This document shows, piece after piece, positions 35,147 through 47,382 of a stretch of 64,000 bases of DNA. Source of the DNA: Dentipellis sp. KUC8613 (Eukaryota; Basidiomycota; Agaricomycetes; Russulales; Hericiaceae). The stretch lies in the NCBI GenBank assembly GCA_002286715.1, contig NSJX01000006.1, forward strand, positions 682,001 to 746,000. The letters are read 5' to 3'. Below the pieces are notes generated by a model, which ran no database searches, was not told the origin of the DNA, and saw nothing but the letters and a program-made list of their open reading frames with translations. The stretch's first letter is position 1. Every line of letters begins with the position of its first letter. Position numbers and translations under genes: made by a program.

Positions 35147-38100
35147 CTATGCGTGCGAGGGATAAATAGGCAGGTCCAGCGGCGGGATCGGCGGCGGGTT
35201 GGGCGGGAAGAAGCCTGGTTCCGCCGGGGCGGGCACACTGCCCCCTCCGCTCGCGAAAGAGCGTGGCAGGATCGTGCCTGTCGAGTGCGGCCGGGTGGGG
35301 TCCAAAGCGGGCGCGGTAGCTATCGGGGCGGCGCGAGATTGCTGCTGAAGCAGAGAGCTGGCGGTCATCAGGACATCCACCTCGCTTGACAATGGTCCTG
35401 CAATCTCGACGGCCTGGGCTACTGCGGACTGCGTGGCGACTGAGACCTCGTTGACCGTGACCTGAGAGGATGAGGAGGGAGTGGGGGGGAGTCCAGCGGA
35501 CATTTGGGCGGCAGCAACCGCGGAGTGGTCTGCGGCAACTTGACGTGCGGCCTGGAGGACGACCTGCTGAGCGGCGGCGGCGAGGACACTCGAGGGCTCC
35601 GCGGCCGCCGCGCCTTGGCCAGAAACCGTCTTATCGACGGCTTGCGCGGTTACTGTCAACACGTGCTGCTGTTTTGCCAATGCTTGCAATTCGGGACCGG
35701 GTTCGCTGGGAATACGAGCAGCAACAACCTGAGATTGGGCTTCCTGAGCTACGCGCTGGGCGGCAGTAGTCAACACCTGGATGACTTGGGCGTCTTGGGA
35801 TGGGACGGGAGGAGCGGGGGCCACGTTTGCTGGTGTTCGAAGAACTGCAGTAGCTCTACAGCCCGAGTCGTCAAGTGCGCATGCGATCATCAAGACGTCA
35901 ATGCTTACCGAGTAGGACCTGCCAAGGGGACAACCGAATCGCTTGCAATCCGGCGCGGAAGGCTACCATCTCCAACAAGTGACGGTCGACGGGAGGTCGA
36001 AAACGTGGTGTCTACATTCGACATGGGAGCGATGTTGATGTGGACCGTTTGTGACAAGAACTCTTCTTGACCGTCTTGCATGAACTGCAATACCAGTTAT
36101 GGCAATGATGTCGAGATAGAAGCCTGGCCTGGGAACTCACCCTTGCTTCGACCGTGACGTCACTGCTCTGCGAGTCCGGAGTCGGTATCCCTGAAAGAGT
36201 GTCGTCCTGCCACGATAGCCAGGAGGGAAGGGAGGGCGAGGTATACTGCACAGGAAGGTTGCTTCTAGAGGCTTGCGGATCCCAAATGCGCGGCGTCCAG
36301 GACCAGCGAAGACCAACGTACGCCACACCAGGTGGTAGACCAGCAAGTCGGCGGTGGAAGGGGCGGAATATCCAGCCACCTTCGGGGGCCTTTTTTGCTT
36401 CAATGTTCCAGATGTGATTACCTTTTGACTTGGCTTTCTTGCCGTCCTCGTTGAAGCGAGAGATGTATGAAGAATTCCACAGATAATTCCGAATCTGGGA
36501 TACGTCATAAGAAACGGTCAAACACGTGGGAGCAACGTTGCACACCTTTTTCATGGGTATCTTGTCTTCAGGATATCCTTGTTTCGCAAGCTAGGGGTGG
36601 AAAATGTCAACACATTGACTATCATTCCAATTTATCAACACTCACCTCTTCCAGGAACGCATTGGTGAAGGCTTGTATTCGGAACTTGAACGGTCGGAAA
36701 TCAGGCGACTCATCGAGACGCTGCATTTTCTTGGCCATGAGCGTCTGATGAATGGGCTCGCCCTTCGCATCCGTTGCATCCACTAGACAACGGGAAGATA
36801 GGAGGGGGTGCATCTTCTTAACATGAGGCCACACGAGAACAGAGAGTACTCACGGTTGGAGCACGTCTTGTTCAAAAATTCGAAGAAGATGCGGTCAACC
36901 TCTGCCCTGTACTCCTGTGGAACTTCATTTCCATGCCCCCCCGCCGTCTGTGCCGAAAAGTTCTCCACGGACGGACGCGAAGCAAGCGGACGTCGTTGCC
37001 CCCCTGCCTGGGTGTATGCGGACGGAGCACCGCCGGGGCCGTTGTCGATGCTGCCCACTCGGCTACGGAACGCCTCCCCACGCGACGGCGGAGACTGCGA
37101 CTGCGAGTATTCCCCACCGGCATCGGAGTCCCGATCGTCGTTGTCATAGTCCTGGTCAGGTGATGACCCGGAAGTATGACCCGGGGAGATCGCCGTTGAA
37201 GGTCGCGACTGGCGGTACTCGGGACGCTCGTCGATGGTCGATGGAGGATCAGCGATATTATAGGCAAACGGTTCAACAGGCTGGCTCGGTATCGGTGGAG
37301 GATGTGTCAGATGGGCTGGGTTCACATCTTGGACCATGGGGGGATCGAAAGTCTGACCGGACGCCGGGTGAGCAGTTGTCGGAGAGTAAGATGAGGGGGG
37401 AGGGTAAGGAGGGGGTCCAGGCATCTCAATGTTGCCGCCGCCAATTGGACTTGTCTGCATAGGCACATGCTGCTGCGGCTGTTGACCGAACATAACCTGT
37501 TGACCTGGCCAGGCGCTCTGAGGTTCTGGTGGGTGACCGAAAGACGGCATAGGGGGCGGCGGATGGAGGTTTGCATGAGGCGGGGCTACTTGAGATGCAG
37601 GTGCATTGAAATCAAGAGACTGGCGTGGAGTAGCGTTCGACAGATTAAGGGGGGGAGGGAAATTGATAGGTACTGGATTGGAATGTTGTGATTGCGGATG
37701 CGAAGATGGGAATAGATGATGCAGAGGAATGCCGGTGGACGTGAGTCCGGATGAGCTGCCGGGCCGGGATGCGGGTCTGGATGGGGGATTGGATGGGAAT
37801 GGGTGAGCTTCTGCAGAACCTGCTGTTGGTGGAGGAGAGAATGGGAATGCTACAGTCGACGTTGATTGGAGAGTGAGATCATCTTGTGGCTCGAGCTTCA
37901 GTGCCTTGATTACTCGGTCACCGCCAAGTGAAGAAGCACAACGTTTCCGCGACTCGGACGAGTCAGGGCCTTCAAGAGGCTCAAGTGACCCTTGAGTAGA
38001 ACCCAAACTCAATTGCTGCTGGTGATGCGCATTTGACCCAGCCATAGCGGTCAGGTGAGGCGGGGAAGCACGCGTCGAAGCAGCAGTGAGTTGCGGTGGT

Positions 38101-39054
38101 GAGGCAGGGTCGCCAGGAGGGCTCGGGCCGTCACCAAGGCGTGTAGCAGCGATGAGATCGGACACCAAAGCAATGGTCTTTTTCAGCTCGTCAATTTTTA
38201 CACCGGCCGTAGCGCTCTGCCCCATTGAACAGGCCTGGCGCGCCGAATTAGCAGTTCGGACGATGCTGTAAACAGGGTTAAACAAGACCCGATTTGGGAA
38301 TGCACTGAACTTACTTTTGCAACATATCGCCGACGACCATGAGATGCGGTCCGCCCGGAATCTCAGGAGAACTTTCCTTGTCTACAGTAGCCTGGCTTTC
38401 AAAAGCTTGAGGGGAGTAGTGAAAACCAGAGCCCTGACTTGAAGTGGGCGGCCCGCTACCTGCAGAGGACAGGCCAAGCTCCCCGGCAGTTCCGAGAAAA
38501 TGACCTGCGGAAGCCAGAGAGCCTGACCGACTACGAGAAATGTTCACACCTAACGGGTTCAGGGTCGACGCAATCGAGGGTGGCGCGGCTGAAAAGGCAG
38601 TGGTCATGCCTGGAATAGCCGGGGACGATGTATGCGAAGGGTAGCTCGAGCCGGATGTAGTGGTCGGAGAGGATTGGGAAGGGCGATCTGGATGAGCATC
38701 CTCTCCAAAAGTACCATTGAGTACCGGTTGGAACGCATGCATGGCGCCGGGGGCGGGCATTCGATCGTGAGCCGCAGCAGAATTGAGGATATCCATCGGC
38801 GAGACGTCCATGGGGAGCGACAAGGGAGCAGACGTCACATCCATGGGCATGGACAGCGAAGAGCTTACATCCATGTCCTTGGGAAAGAGCGTCTGGTGCG
38901 GCGGGACGGCGGGGGCCGAGTGGGGGTGGGGAGGGACATCGGCATGAGAGCTGAGGGCGGCGGCGAACGAGGTGACGGATTCCGCGGACTGGGAATGGGT
39001 CGAGTTAGGGTCGAGGGGAGTTAGATGTTGAAACTGCCCGTCATGAGATGCCAT
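35147..39054 (-). CDS. Large Pro/Ser-rich regulator-like protein with one conserved core (unrecognised)
   Basis: I cannot name this family. Exons (minus): 39054-38315, 38265-36854, 36782-36646, 36590-36546, 36494-36141, 36084-35909, 35855-35147; 1190 residues, frame closed. Residues 1-250 are Ser/Pro/His-rich with repeated MDV/MPMD motifs. A short helix (VKIDELKKTIALVSDLIAAT) follows, then about 400 disordered Pro/Gln residues. A compact core at about 690-890 looks globular: YRAEVDRIFFEFLNKTC, FKFRIQAFTNAFLEELAKQG, YLWNSSYISRFNEDGKKAKS, GNHIWNIEAKK, PFHRRLAGLPPGVAYVGL, WTPRIWDPQASRS. The C-terminal third is Ala/Gln/Val-rich, then proline-rich. The layout resembles transcriptional regulators, but no DNA-binding domain was identified. 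Confidence 0.72.
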
Positions 39055-40577
39055 GCCAGTAGCACTTTGTCCGAAGAAAGCAAGGACCGTCGCACCGTAT
39101 CCGCGTACCGAGATCGCAAAGAAGATCAGAGCCGGCCAGCGTTAAGGAAGACGCGCGCAGCGAGCAAGGGGGACACTAAAACTAAAGGCGGCAAGAGAAG
39201 AATTAGCACGGGGGATAACATGCGGAGAAGGGGCGCGGTGCAGACGCTCACCGAGAGCCCAAGTGGCTGGAAGACCGAAAAACGGGGACGGAAGTACGAG
39301 ACCGGGAAAGCAGGATGGTGAATTAAGGAAAATGTTTTAAGGGAGAAGAAGACGGGGGGAGGGTCTGTGAAGAAAGGAGCGGGGAAGGAGGAAGGGCGAA
39401 GCAGGCAGCAGCAGCACGGCCAAGTGATTAGAAACAGATGGCACGCAAGACCTGTCACGCTCCCCCAAGTGTCACAAGTCACAACGTGACCCCGCCTCAT
39501 TCAATTTTTCGCTAATTTTCTTCGGTCGGACCAGGCACGACGTCATCGCAGACGCTCCGAACCTGCAGACGCTTATAGCAGCTACCAGCCTCGACTACAC
39601 CTTCACTTCAAGTCACTAGTCCCGTAGGCCTCTCCCAAGTACCGTCTGCCTTCCCCTCCCCGCCGGATACACCTCTCTGCGGCCATAGTGCGTCACAAAT
39701 CAAAAGTCTAAATCCAAGATAGCGCGCGATAGCCGACGTAGTCGCCGAACGGTCGGCCCTTCTCAGTAACGTCGCGAGCGGCCCGCCATATCACGAGCTT
39801 TGCCAGGCTCTGCCTAGCTCCGGCAGGTCCAACCCGCCCCCGCATCGTCTCGGGCGCACGCGCCGCGATCCTGAGCGCATCTCCATGCTCCCTCCACGCC
39901 GCTGCAGGTCACCGCAAAGACCGTCCAATTCTTGGATCGAACCTCATCATGATCACACAGCCATCGATCCCTCCATAACCACCAAGACATCGACTTCGCT
40001 TCCTCTGCTTCTGCGGTTCCGAAAAACACATGTTGGCTGCGTAACTGAGCCCGAACAAGGCTACGTAGCTGCGTGCGTGCAGGCTCCGTCGAAGTCCTCG
40101 TGCACGGTCAAACGACTGTTCGCAGATCGATCTTTCCCCAGTTCGAGATGCAGCGTCTGCTCGACTTCGGGTCATCGTAGAGCCATGGCTGAATAATTAA
40201 TTCGGCCGTAATTGGACGCATGGGCGCATTCCGTGCTGCTAGACATAAACAGCAAGTGTGCACGGCACACTTTCTGCCGTAAACAAACACTGTTTGTCCC
40301 AGAATCAGACACATGTCAATTAGCATTCGTCCAAAAGACGGCCAAAGAGAGGTACGGTGAGATCACAGGGCCGAGCGGCTGTAATCGCGGCGCGTGCGTC
40401 ACAATGGCAACACGGAGCATGGACAAGAGCCATCGTTCGTGCAGCTTGTTCGGTTTCTTTCGACAGCGAGACTACGGGTGCGAAACTACAGGCTAAAGCT
40501 ATAAACAGCAATGTCAATCATACAGTAATATCGATAAAGAGAAGGAGACGGAGACGCAAAAGGAACCAGAAAGCAGA
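39055..40577. other. Long spacer upstream of the regulator-like gene
   Basis: 1.5 kb without a supportable gene. On the coding (minus) strand the region at about 39130-39450 is C/T-rich, as in fungal promoters and leaders. A GACGTCAT half-CRE-like site lies near 39540. Reading frames at 39885-40196 and 40212-40496 show no family resemblance. Confidence 0.45.
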
Positions 40578-41925
40578 TCAATACCGCCTCCTTCCAGGCG
40601 ACCTTGATCTTTCCCTGTCTCGGCGGCTGTGATAAGAGCAAACAACTTAGTAATCTCGCAGCAACAGCACACAAGGTTCACTTACTCATATCGAGACGAG
40701 TGCCTGTCACCGTACCCTCTGTCCCTTTCACGATCACGGTCACGGAAGTCGTCCCGCGATGAACGATAGTCGCCGCCACGAGGACCGGGGCCTCCTGGAG
40801 CGGACGGAGGTCCACCTGCAGGCTGCGACTTGCGCTTCTCGCGATCTTCTCTGAACTTGTTCAGCATGTTTCGAAGCTCGTGATAGCCGAGATGCATCTG
40901 AGGACAACCATAAGACCCTATGTAACGTAAGTAGGTGGCTGTTTTACTGACCTTTCCGCCGAAATGGTCCGCCAGACGACGATCGGAGTCGAGGACGGAG
41001 AGGTAAGCGCCACACACGTCGCAGACACGCAGCTTCTGATGCCCAGAAGCACCAGAGGTGTCGGTGAGTTGCTGCAGCTCTCGCTGGACATCAGAAGAAA
41101 CATATGAGCAGGAGGTCCGTCTGATTCGGGCATGGTGTCACGCACCTCCTTTTCTCCTTTCTCACTCTTCAAAGCTTCAATGGCAGCCATCTCCTTCATT
41201 GACTCCTCGACCTTGCCTTGTTCGCCTGCAAAGTTTGATATAGTCAGCTTGATATGGACATCCCATTCAAACGACCACCATGGCAACACTTACCGAGCGT
41301 CTCAATCTTCTCCGTCCCTCCCTGAATGGCCAACTCAATTTCGGCAATTTCCCTCATCTAGACAGCCGCTTCAGCATGCGTCCTCTTATCTTCTCCCCGC
41401 CCGAATCCAGCACACGCAGACTCACCAAATTGGTCGTCTTCGCATTCTCCTCGGGCGTCTTCTCCAGCCGCCGCTGCGCCGTCCGTATCCGGCGGTCGCA
41501 CTCGTCCACGAACGCAAAGATGTTCGACTCGTACTCCGTCTGGAAGCGCGCGAAGATGGGGTCGCTCGGGTTCGCCTCGCGCGCGGCGAGGAACTCCGTT
41601 TTCAGGCGCTCGGTGTGCGACTTGGGGCAGGCGCCGAGGTCCATTTTCTGTGCGGCCCGCCTCGTCAGAGACAAATAAACATATATGCTGTCAGAAAGAC
41701 GGGAAACGCACGGTGTTGGTGAAGAGCGTGTGCGGGCAGGTCCCGCAGAGGAAGTTGCGGCACACTTTGTCGTCGGACCAGACCAGGTTCGCGTTGGCGA
41801 CACCCATGGCCTCCGGGCCCATCATTTGCTGCGATGCGCACAGTTGTGTCAGCGCGCCGCCTACGACGTATAGGGGCACAACGCACCTCCAGCAGCTTGC
41901 GCTGCATTTCTGCGAGTCTGCCCAT
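40578..41925 (-). CDS. LUC7: U1 snRNP protein LUC7
   Basis: Splicing factor of the U1 snRNP that influences 5' splice-site choice. Exons (minus): 41925-41887, 41828-41712, 41647-41426, 41357-41294, 41225-41146, 41083-40952, 40897-40686, 40626-40578; 304 residues, frame closed. Zinc finger 1: VCRNFLCGTCPHTLF...DLGACPKSH. A long coiled coil follows (FVDECDRRIRTAQRRLE, MKEMAAIEALKSEKGEKE). Zinc finger 2: RVCDVCGAYLSVLDSDRRLADH...GKMHLGYHELR. The tail is RGG/RD-rich. The last exon adds RRDRERSRSPGRRRY, an RS-like end typical of LUC7L. If that intron (40627-40685) is kept, translation stops at once because GAGTAAGT carries both TAA and the donor. Confidence 0.92.
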
Positions 41926-42381
41926 GGCTGCTGTAAATGAGTTGGCAGGTGAAAGAGCAGGCTTTTGAAGAGTCTGGGGCTCTCGGATGTACGCGTTTGG
42001 TGAGCGCTGTGCGGCGTTGTGGCGGGCGCAACGGTTGTTTGCGTTTGTGTACTTGCCCGAGCCCGACTGCGCGCGTCTGCCTGGCATTCGCCTTCTCAAC
42101 ATCGAGACATGCACCGAAACGCCAGCAGGAACGAATTGATTGGCCATTAGGGTACCATTGTGTTCTATCTATAATAACAAGTGAACATAGAGTGATATGT
42201 GCATGATCAAGCTGGATCTTGGTAAGGTATGTATCTGAATCTGCAGGGAGCGCCAAACTAATGCAAGAAAACGGTGGGCCAGGAGACGACATTGAATAAT
42301 ACAAACATGCTACAGGATAACGAAGAGAGATATGTCATGTACAACACAGACAGTATCGCTGAGGGATGATTGGGAAGAGAA
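41926..42381. other. Spacer upstream of LUC7
   Basis: LUC7 promoter plus the 3' UTR of the J-domain gene. No gene seen. Confidence 0.4.
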
Positions 42382-44379
42382 TTAAGCAGGCTGAGGGACG
42401 CCTCGTCCGCGGCCCCGTCCGCGTCCGCGACCACGGCCACGACCCCTGCTTCTGCCATTGGCAGGGTCATTATGGTACTGATTTTGCTGCTGAGGAATGA
42501 AATTGCTAGATGAGGTTGCATCGGGCGCGTTTGGTGGGTTCGCGTGGAATGACTGAGAAGGGTTTTGTTGGAAGTAGCCTCGCTTTCCCCGGCCCCGGCC
42601 TCGGCCTCTGTAGCCCTGAGGCCGAGGTGAGGGAACGGAACGCGAATCGTCAGTGGTCGGAGAGTAGGCTTGTTCATTCAAAGGCTGTTCCACTGTGGGA
42701 GATGGGGTGGGAGACGGGGTGGGAGATGGCGGCACTGGCGAGGGCTCGCGGGGAGGCTCGGTGCTGAAGCCGCCGAAAGAGACCAAGAGGTTCTTGAGTT
42801 CGTCTATGGTGTCCTTGGATACCTTAGACTTTTTGTTACCAGAAGCACTGAGGCCGTGAGGGGAGGATAGCCACTTCCAGGACTCTTCCATTTCTCCTTT
42901 GGTGGCAAGCTTCTTATCGAGGAGGATCCAGACAAGCTCAGGTATCTTAGTCTCAAGTGCCAGACGCAGGAGCGTGACTGGCGACGGCGACGTGTAGAGG
43001 GCTTCCGAGTCTTCGGGTGGGTGAGCTTCCAGCAAGTATTTCACGACGGGGATGTGCCCGTTCTGCACGGCGATATGCATCGCAGTCATTCCCTTCGAAG
43101 TCGCTTCTTCCACGTCAGCGCCTACGACAAAATTCATCAGCTGTTCTCGACACAGGGTAGGATGACGTTTTACCATGGGAATCCAACCACTCGACCAACT
43201 CCAGATTTCCCTGCTTAGCGGCGAGGTGCAGCAGGGTCTCCTTAGGGTCGCTGGGCGCTTTCTTCATAAAAGCCTCATGGCCCGGCTTAATCTCTCCACC
43301 AGCAGCATCGACACCGTCCTCCCATACGGCTTTCTTCACCTTTGCTGCGTCACCAGAACGAGCCGCGGCGAACGCTGCAGAGCGCAGGTTCTGCACGCGC
43401 TCCTGTTGCGCGCGGACAGTTTTCTCAGCCGACTTTCGCGACGCCTCAGCTTGCGCTTTCTTGTCGTTCGCCTTTGCTTTCTGGCGCTTCTCGGCTTCCT
43501 TTCTCTCTATAGTGCGAGATTAGCGCTAGCCATTATGTAAATGAATATGCTTACCCCGATTACGCTCTTCCTCGAGCGCAGCCTTGCGATTTGCCTTCTC
43601 CCGAGCGCGGCGAGCTTCTGCTTCTTCCTGCTCATCGCACATGCGACGAATATCTTCGGCCGTGTACTGGGGGCGGTCAAAGTCCGAGTCGCGTCTGACA
43701 TGGAAGTGAGGTCCGCTTCCGCTGTGGAAATGCGGCATGCTCGAGTGGGGTGCGTATTGGTGATAACCTGGAAGACTGTCAATCAAGAGACCACGAGACG
43801 CGGCATGGGACTACATACGTGCACCACTGAATCTGTTTGATCTTCCACGAAGCATCTCTTCAAACATGAACCTATACCGCCACTCAGTACTGTCCTGACG
43901 GAGTGCGCCACACTCGGGTACGCACATGTAGAACCCCATATCTTCCTCGTCCTCGTAGAGGTCATCGTCGTCGTAATAGTATTCATCGTCATAGTCATCG
44001 TCGTCGTATTCGTCGTCCTCATCGTCGAATCCGGCAGGATGGAAGTGGTGGTGATGCTGAGGGAGAGGCGTAGACCGATCGAGGTGCTTCACGAGGACGT
44101 TGTACGCTTCGCTGACCCGCTGGAACTCAGCAGTGGCTTGTTCATTGCCAGGGTTCTTATCGGGATGGGTTCGCAAAGCCAACTGCAGACGGCGACGTTA
44201 GAACAGCATAAACGCGTCGATTTGTGGCATACCTGCTTGTACGTGCTCTTGACAATTTCGAGCGAGGAGTCCTGCAGTAGCTCAGTGAGCGACAAGAATA
44301 CGCGTCGAATTCATGAGAATACCTGCTCAAGACCGAGGACAGAGTAAGCCTCTGTAACGGAGGAGTGCTTGAAGACCAT
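42382..44379 (-). CDS. J-domain / ankyrin-repeat protein with RG-repeat tail
   Basis: Putative Hsp70 co-chaperone. Exons (minus): 44379-44323, 44271-44233, 44182-43926, 43871-43819, 43767-43555, 43506-43174, 43121-42382; 563 residues, frame closed. The N-terminal J domain spans residues 1-70 with VTEAYSVLGLEQ, IVKSTYKQLALRTHPDKNPG (HPD present) and AYNVLVKHLD. A strongly acidic DDDYDDEYYYDDDD-like stretch follows, then a long charged helix (ARRAREKANRKAALEEE, EKRQKAKANDKKAQAEA). Two or three ankyrin repeats come next (ETLLHLAAKQGNLELVEWL, GMTAMHIAVQNGHIPVVKYL). After a Pro/Ser linker (SPTPSPTPSPT) the end is an uninterrupted RG-repeat run at 42382-42430. The acidic, charged-helix and RG parts suggest ribosome or RNA association (inference). 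Confidence 0.85.
42388..42430 (-). repeat. RG-dipeptide coding repeat
   Basis: Hexanucleotide-like repeat encoding consecutive Arg-Gly pairs near the C terminus of the J-domain protein. A second, shorter RG run lies near 42590-42615 in the same gene. Confidence 0.6.
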
Positions 44380-45042
44380 GGCGGAGAAGTGGAAAGCAGC
44401 GTTTGGTCGCCGTCGACGCGTGCAAATCCTCTTGACGCGCCGCGTCCTAAAATAACCAATACCAATTCGGCATACCCCGGACTCACGCCAATCTGTCGCT
44501 CCAGGCTTCTTGTTCTCAACTGCTCATCCAAATCCAGACAATTTATCTAAATAATATCGACGCTTGCCTATGTCGTCCTCGCTGTAGCTGGCCCACAGAC
44601 TGCGAAGGAGAAGATTCAGCTGATTGTGGCGCATCCAAGGGAACAAGCAAGGTCCCGATCGGTTTCACCACATGCCTAAGCTCAAGTCGCCACCCTTCTC
44701 AGACCTAGTAGCTCGCTTTGTCCTTTCGCCACAAAAGATTTTCGGGAACGTCCTCAGTCAGTCGCTTTTTGTTTGCATCTCGTGCACAGTTGCCTCATTT
44801 CCGTCGCATATTTAAGGCCCTTGCTGCCATCACGGTTCGACAGTATCAAGTTCTCCCCTAGTTCTCGTCTGTAGCAATCTTGTGTGCTTGATTGCTGCTG
44901 CGTACACGATCTGGTCTCTTCCAGCTACTCACTCTCGGCATCTCTCTCTGCCCGACGATTACATCGAATCCTGCGCCCTAGACGAACTTCCCCGGCTATC
45001 CGCAAGTCACTTCTTGTGGCGCGCATCATCGCGAACGTAGAT
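44380..45042. promoter_or_regulatory. Divergent promoter, J-domain gene / F-box gene
   Basis: 663 bp between head-to-head start codons. No recognised element; the right part, ahead of the F-box gene, is pyrimidine-rich. Confidence 0.4.
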
Positions 45043-46884
45043 ATGAACCAGTCCAACGATCCCCCCAGGTTGGTTATATTACTCAACGGGCGCTCTATAA
45101 ACTGACTACTCTTCGCTAGTGCGGCCGAATTTTGGAGGAACACAGGGGCAAAGCGGCTACGGGTCATATGCGCATCTGAAGCAGGAACGAACCGCCGTGG
45201 CGATCAGCAAGACACCGACAGTGCGCGCAAAGGTCTGGAAGCCGAGTTTGAGGCGATCGGGTCGATGGTGTCCGCACTCCGATCCCACTATAACACCCTT
45301 TCATACATCAATCGTCTACCCACAGAGATGCTTGTCCGCATCTTCGTGGCCCTCCGCCATCTTGAACCTCTGGAAGATAAGATTCGCTTTATCAGCAAGG
45401 CTCGCCTGTACACCGACGGGCGGAACCTAATTGGATGGTTGAAGGTCACTCACGTCTGCCAGCAGTGGAGGCAGGCCGCCCTAGCATATCCCAGGCTTTG
45501 GTCGGATATCACATTCTCGCTTGGTCCTCAATGGAGAGACGCGATGTTGTCCCGTTCTCGTGCGGTGCCCATCTCTATGACAATCCGGCGATTCGGACAC
45601 ACTTCAACGACGCCTGACCGCGAGCAACAGGACACGATGTACGTGATATCGCGGCATTTGGAACGCACTCGACATCTCCACCTCTCTGTACCACCGGATG
45701 ACTGGGAGCCTATCATACCTTTGTTGTGTCACAGAGCGCCAGTGCTGGAGGATGTCCGACTTGTGGTTGGGGACGCGGGCTCTTCCTTACACCTGCCTTC
45801 TGGTATCTTTGGTCAACATGCCCCGAATCTCCATCGTCTCAACGTCTTTGGTTGGCATATCTCGTGGTCTGCCCTGACTTTCAACCTGGTGGAGTTACGA
45901 CTCGGGCGAATACGTGATGGGGCTGCACAAAGGCACCCCTTGCGCGACTTCAGGGAATTTCTCGATGCTATGCAAAGACTGCCTATGCTGGAGGTCCTCG
46001 AACTCGAGTGTGTATTACCGACTTTACCATCCACAGTAACCCTCGAGACACCATACGGCCCCGTGATCAATCTCCCAAGGCTAAAATCCTTGAAGCTATA
46101 CGACGACATCCTGGCGTGTGCTCTTGCGCTCAAGCACCTTTCCCTGCCCTCAACCGCAGAGCAAGCGATTCAATGCCAGCTGGACGAGACTGCAGAGGGA
46201 CATGTTGAATTCATATTCCCTTGGTTAGACTCCCGACTGAAATCCTCGTCTATCACGGGATTGTGGATGTCAGATCTGCTAGCTGGGGATGGTATATATA
46301 TTTTTGCTTGGGACAGATGTATCTGGAAGGATGACGATCATGGCTATCCCCAAGTGCATCCTGACACTCCACCCGTCCTGAACCTCACTGTCTTCGCATC
46401 GACCACGCAGGACTCTGTTCCTCACATCATCCGGACCATATGTCGGAAGCTTCCCTTGACTGATCTTTCGGTTCTTTCGATCACCTCGGGTGCAACTTGG
46501 GAAACACAGCACTGGTTCGATGCCTTTGGTCAACTCGAGAAAGTAACGCAAGTGCGTCTCAATGGGATTTCTTGTGCCTCGTCATTTTGCAGGGCTCTTG
46601 CCAATGCAGGCCTTTCTCCTTTGCTTGACGAGGGTTCTACAGAAGATGAAAGCCTCCTATTCCCCAACCTTGACTGTCTCACTTTGACATACATGTCTAT
46701 TTTTAAAACCTGGCCGCGACTCATAGAATGCGAACGCTTCGGGGGGCTGACTCTGAGGGTCCTTCGCTGCCAAATAGATGCCGATACCGTAAACGCCTTT
46801 CATGACCTGCTTGGGGATAGGTTCGATTGGGATGGAAGACATGGCATAGCGGATGAGTTCAATTCTGAATACCACTCGGACTGA
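45043..46884 (+). CDS. F-box family protein
   Basis: Probable substrate adaptor of an SCF ubiquitin ligase. Exons 45043-45068 and 45120-46884; 596 residues. The F-box-like motif is INRLPTEMLVRIFVALR, followed by VTHVCQQWRQAALAYPRLWSD, a pattern very common in the large basidiomycete F-box families. The remainder is leucine-rich-repeat-like (LPMLEVLELECV, LPRLKSLKLYDD, FPNLDCLTLTYM). A 51-nt intron separates a nine-residue first exon (start context GATATGAACC). The stop codon is followed at once by a strong GTAAGT donor, suggesting a 3' UTR intron. Substrate cannot be predicted. Confidence 0.82.
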
Positions 46885-46885
46885 G

Positions 46886-46947
46886 GTAAGTCGACAATTG
46901 CCTTGCTAGACTTGCCGCACTGATTGTGTTGTTTTTGTGCACTGCAG
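46886..46947 (+). other. Possible 3' UTR intron of the F-box gene
   Basis: GTAAGT begins two nt after the TGA stop, and a TGCAG acceptor lies at 46943-46947 (62 nt). Length and signals match the other introns of the window. Confidence 0.4.
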
Positions 46948-47382
46948 TTTCAGCCAACGAACGTTGCGCGCCTCGTCATGCCTGCACCCACAGAAGAAGC
47001 TCGAGAAACAGCCGAAATAATACTATACCCATTCACCATCGAGCCTGGACGCTTCGTGGGCACCGCGCAGAATCGCACCATGTGTAAAGGAACGGCCTGG
47101 ATACTGTAATTTATAGGAGCGAGATGCATATGAGGGTGGTCCATCTAGCCGCATCTTCCAACTGAGTGCACACCGATATTTGGGAGCTTTGATAACATGG
47201 AGAGGAACACCATTTGATCCAGACAGGCTTTTGATTATTCAAGTTGATTTGTGATATCGCAGTCCTCCACAATCAGCCTTCGCTTCAGACGTGTCCGTGC
47301 GTTTTGCTGCTACGAAGGAGAGCCTTCCAAGCCAATTGAAGCATGAGACTTTACATGTATGTATACAAATGTTGTACAAGTG
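46948..47382. other. Convergent 3' spacer
   Basis: Between the F-box gene and the minus-strand FRG1-like gene. No gene supported. Confidence 0.4.

Noticed and set aside
35100..36070. Plus-strand frames opposite the regulator-like gene (35153-35389, 35504-36070)
   Set aside because: Shadows of the Ala/Gln/Val-rich C terminus coded on the minus strand, whose exons close in frame.
39885..40196. 103-codon plus-strand frame in the long spacer
   Set aside because: Arg/Ser-rich composition without family resemblance or splice context; likely chance in GC-rich promoter DNA.
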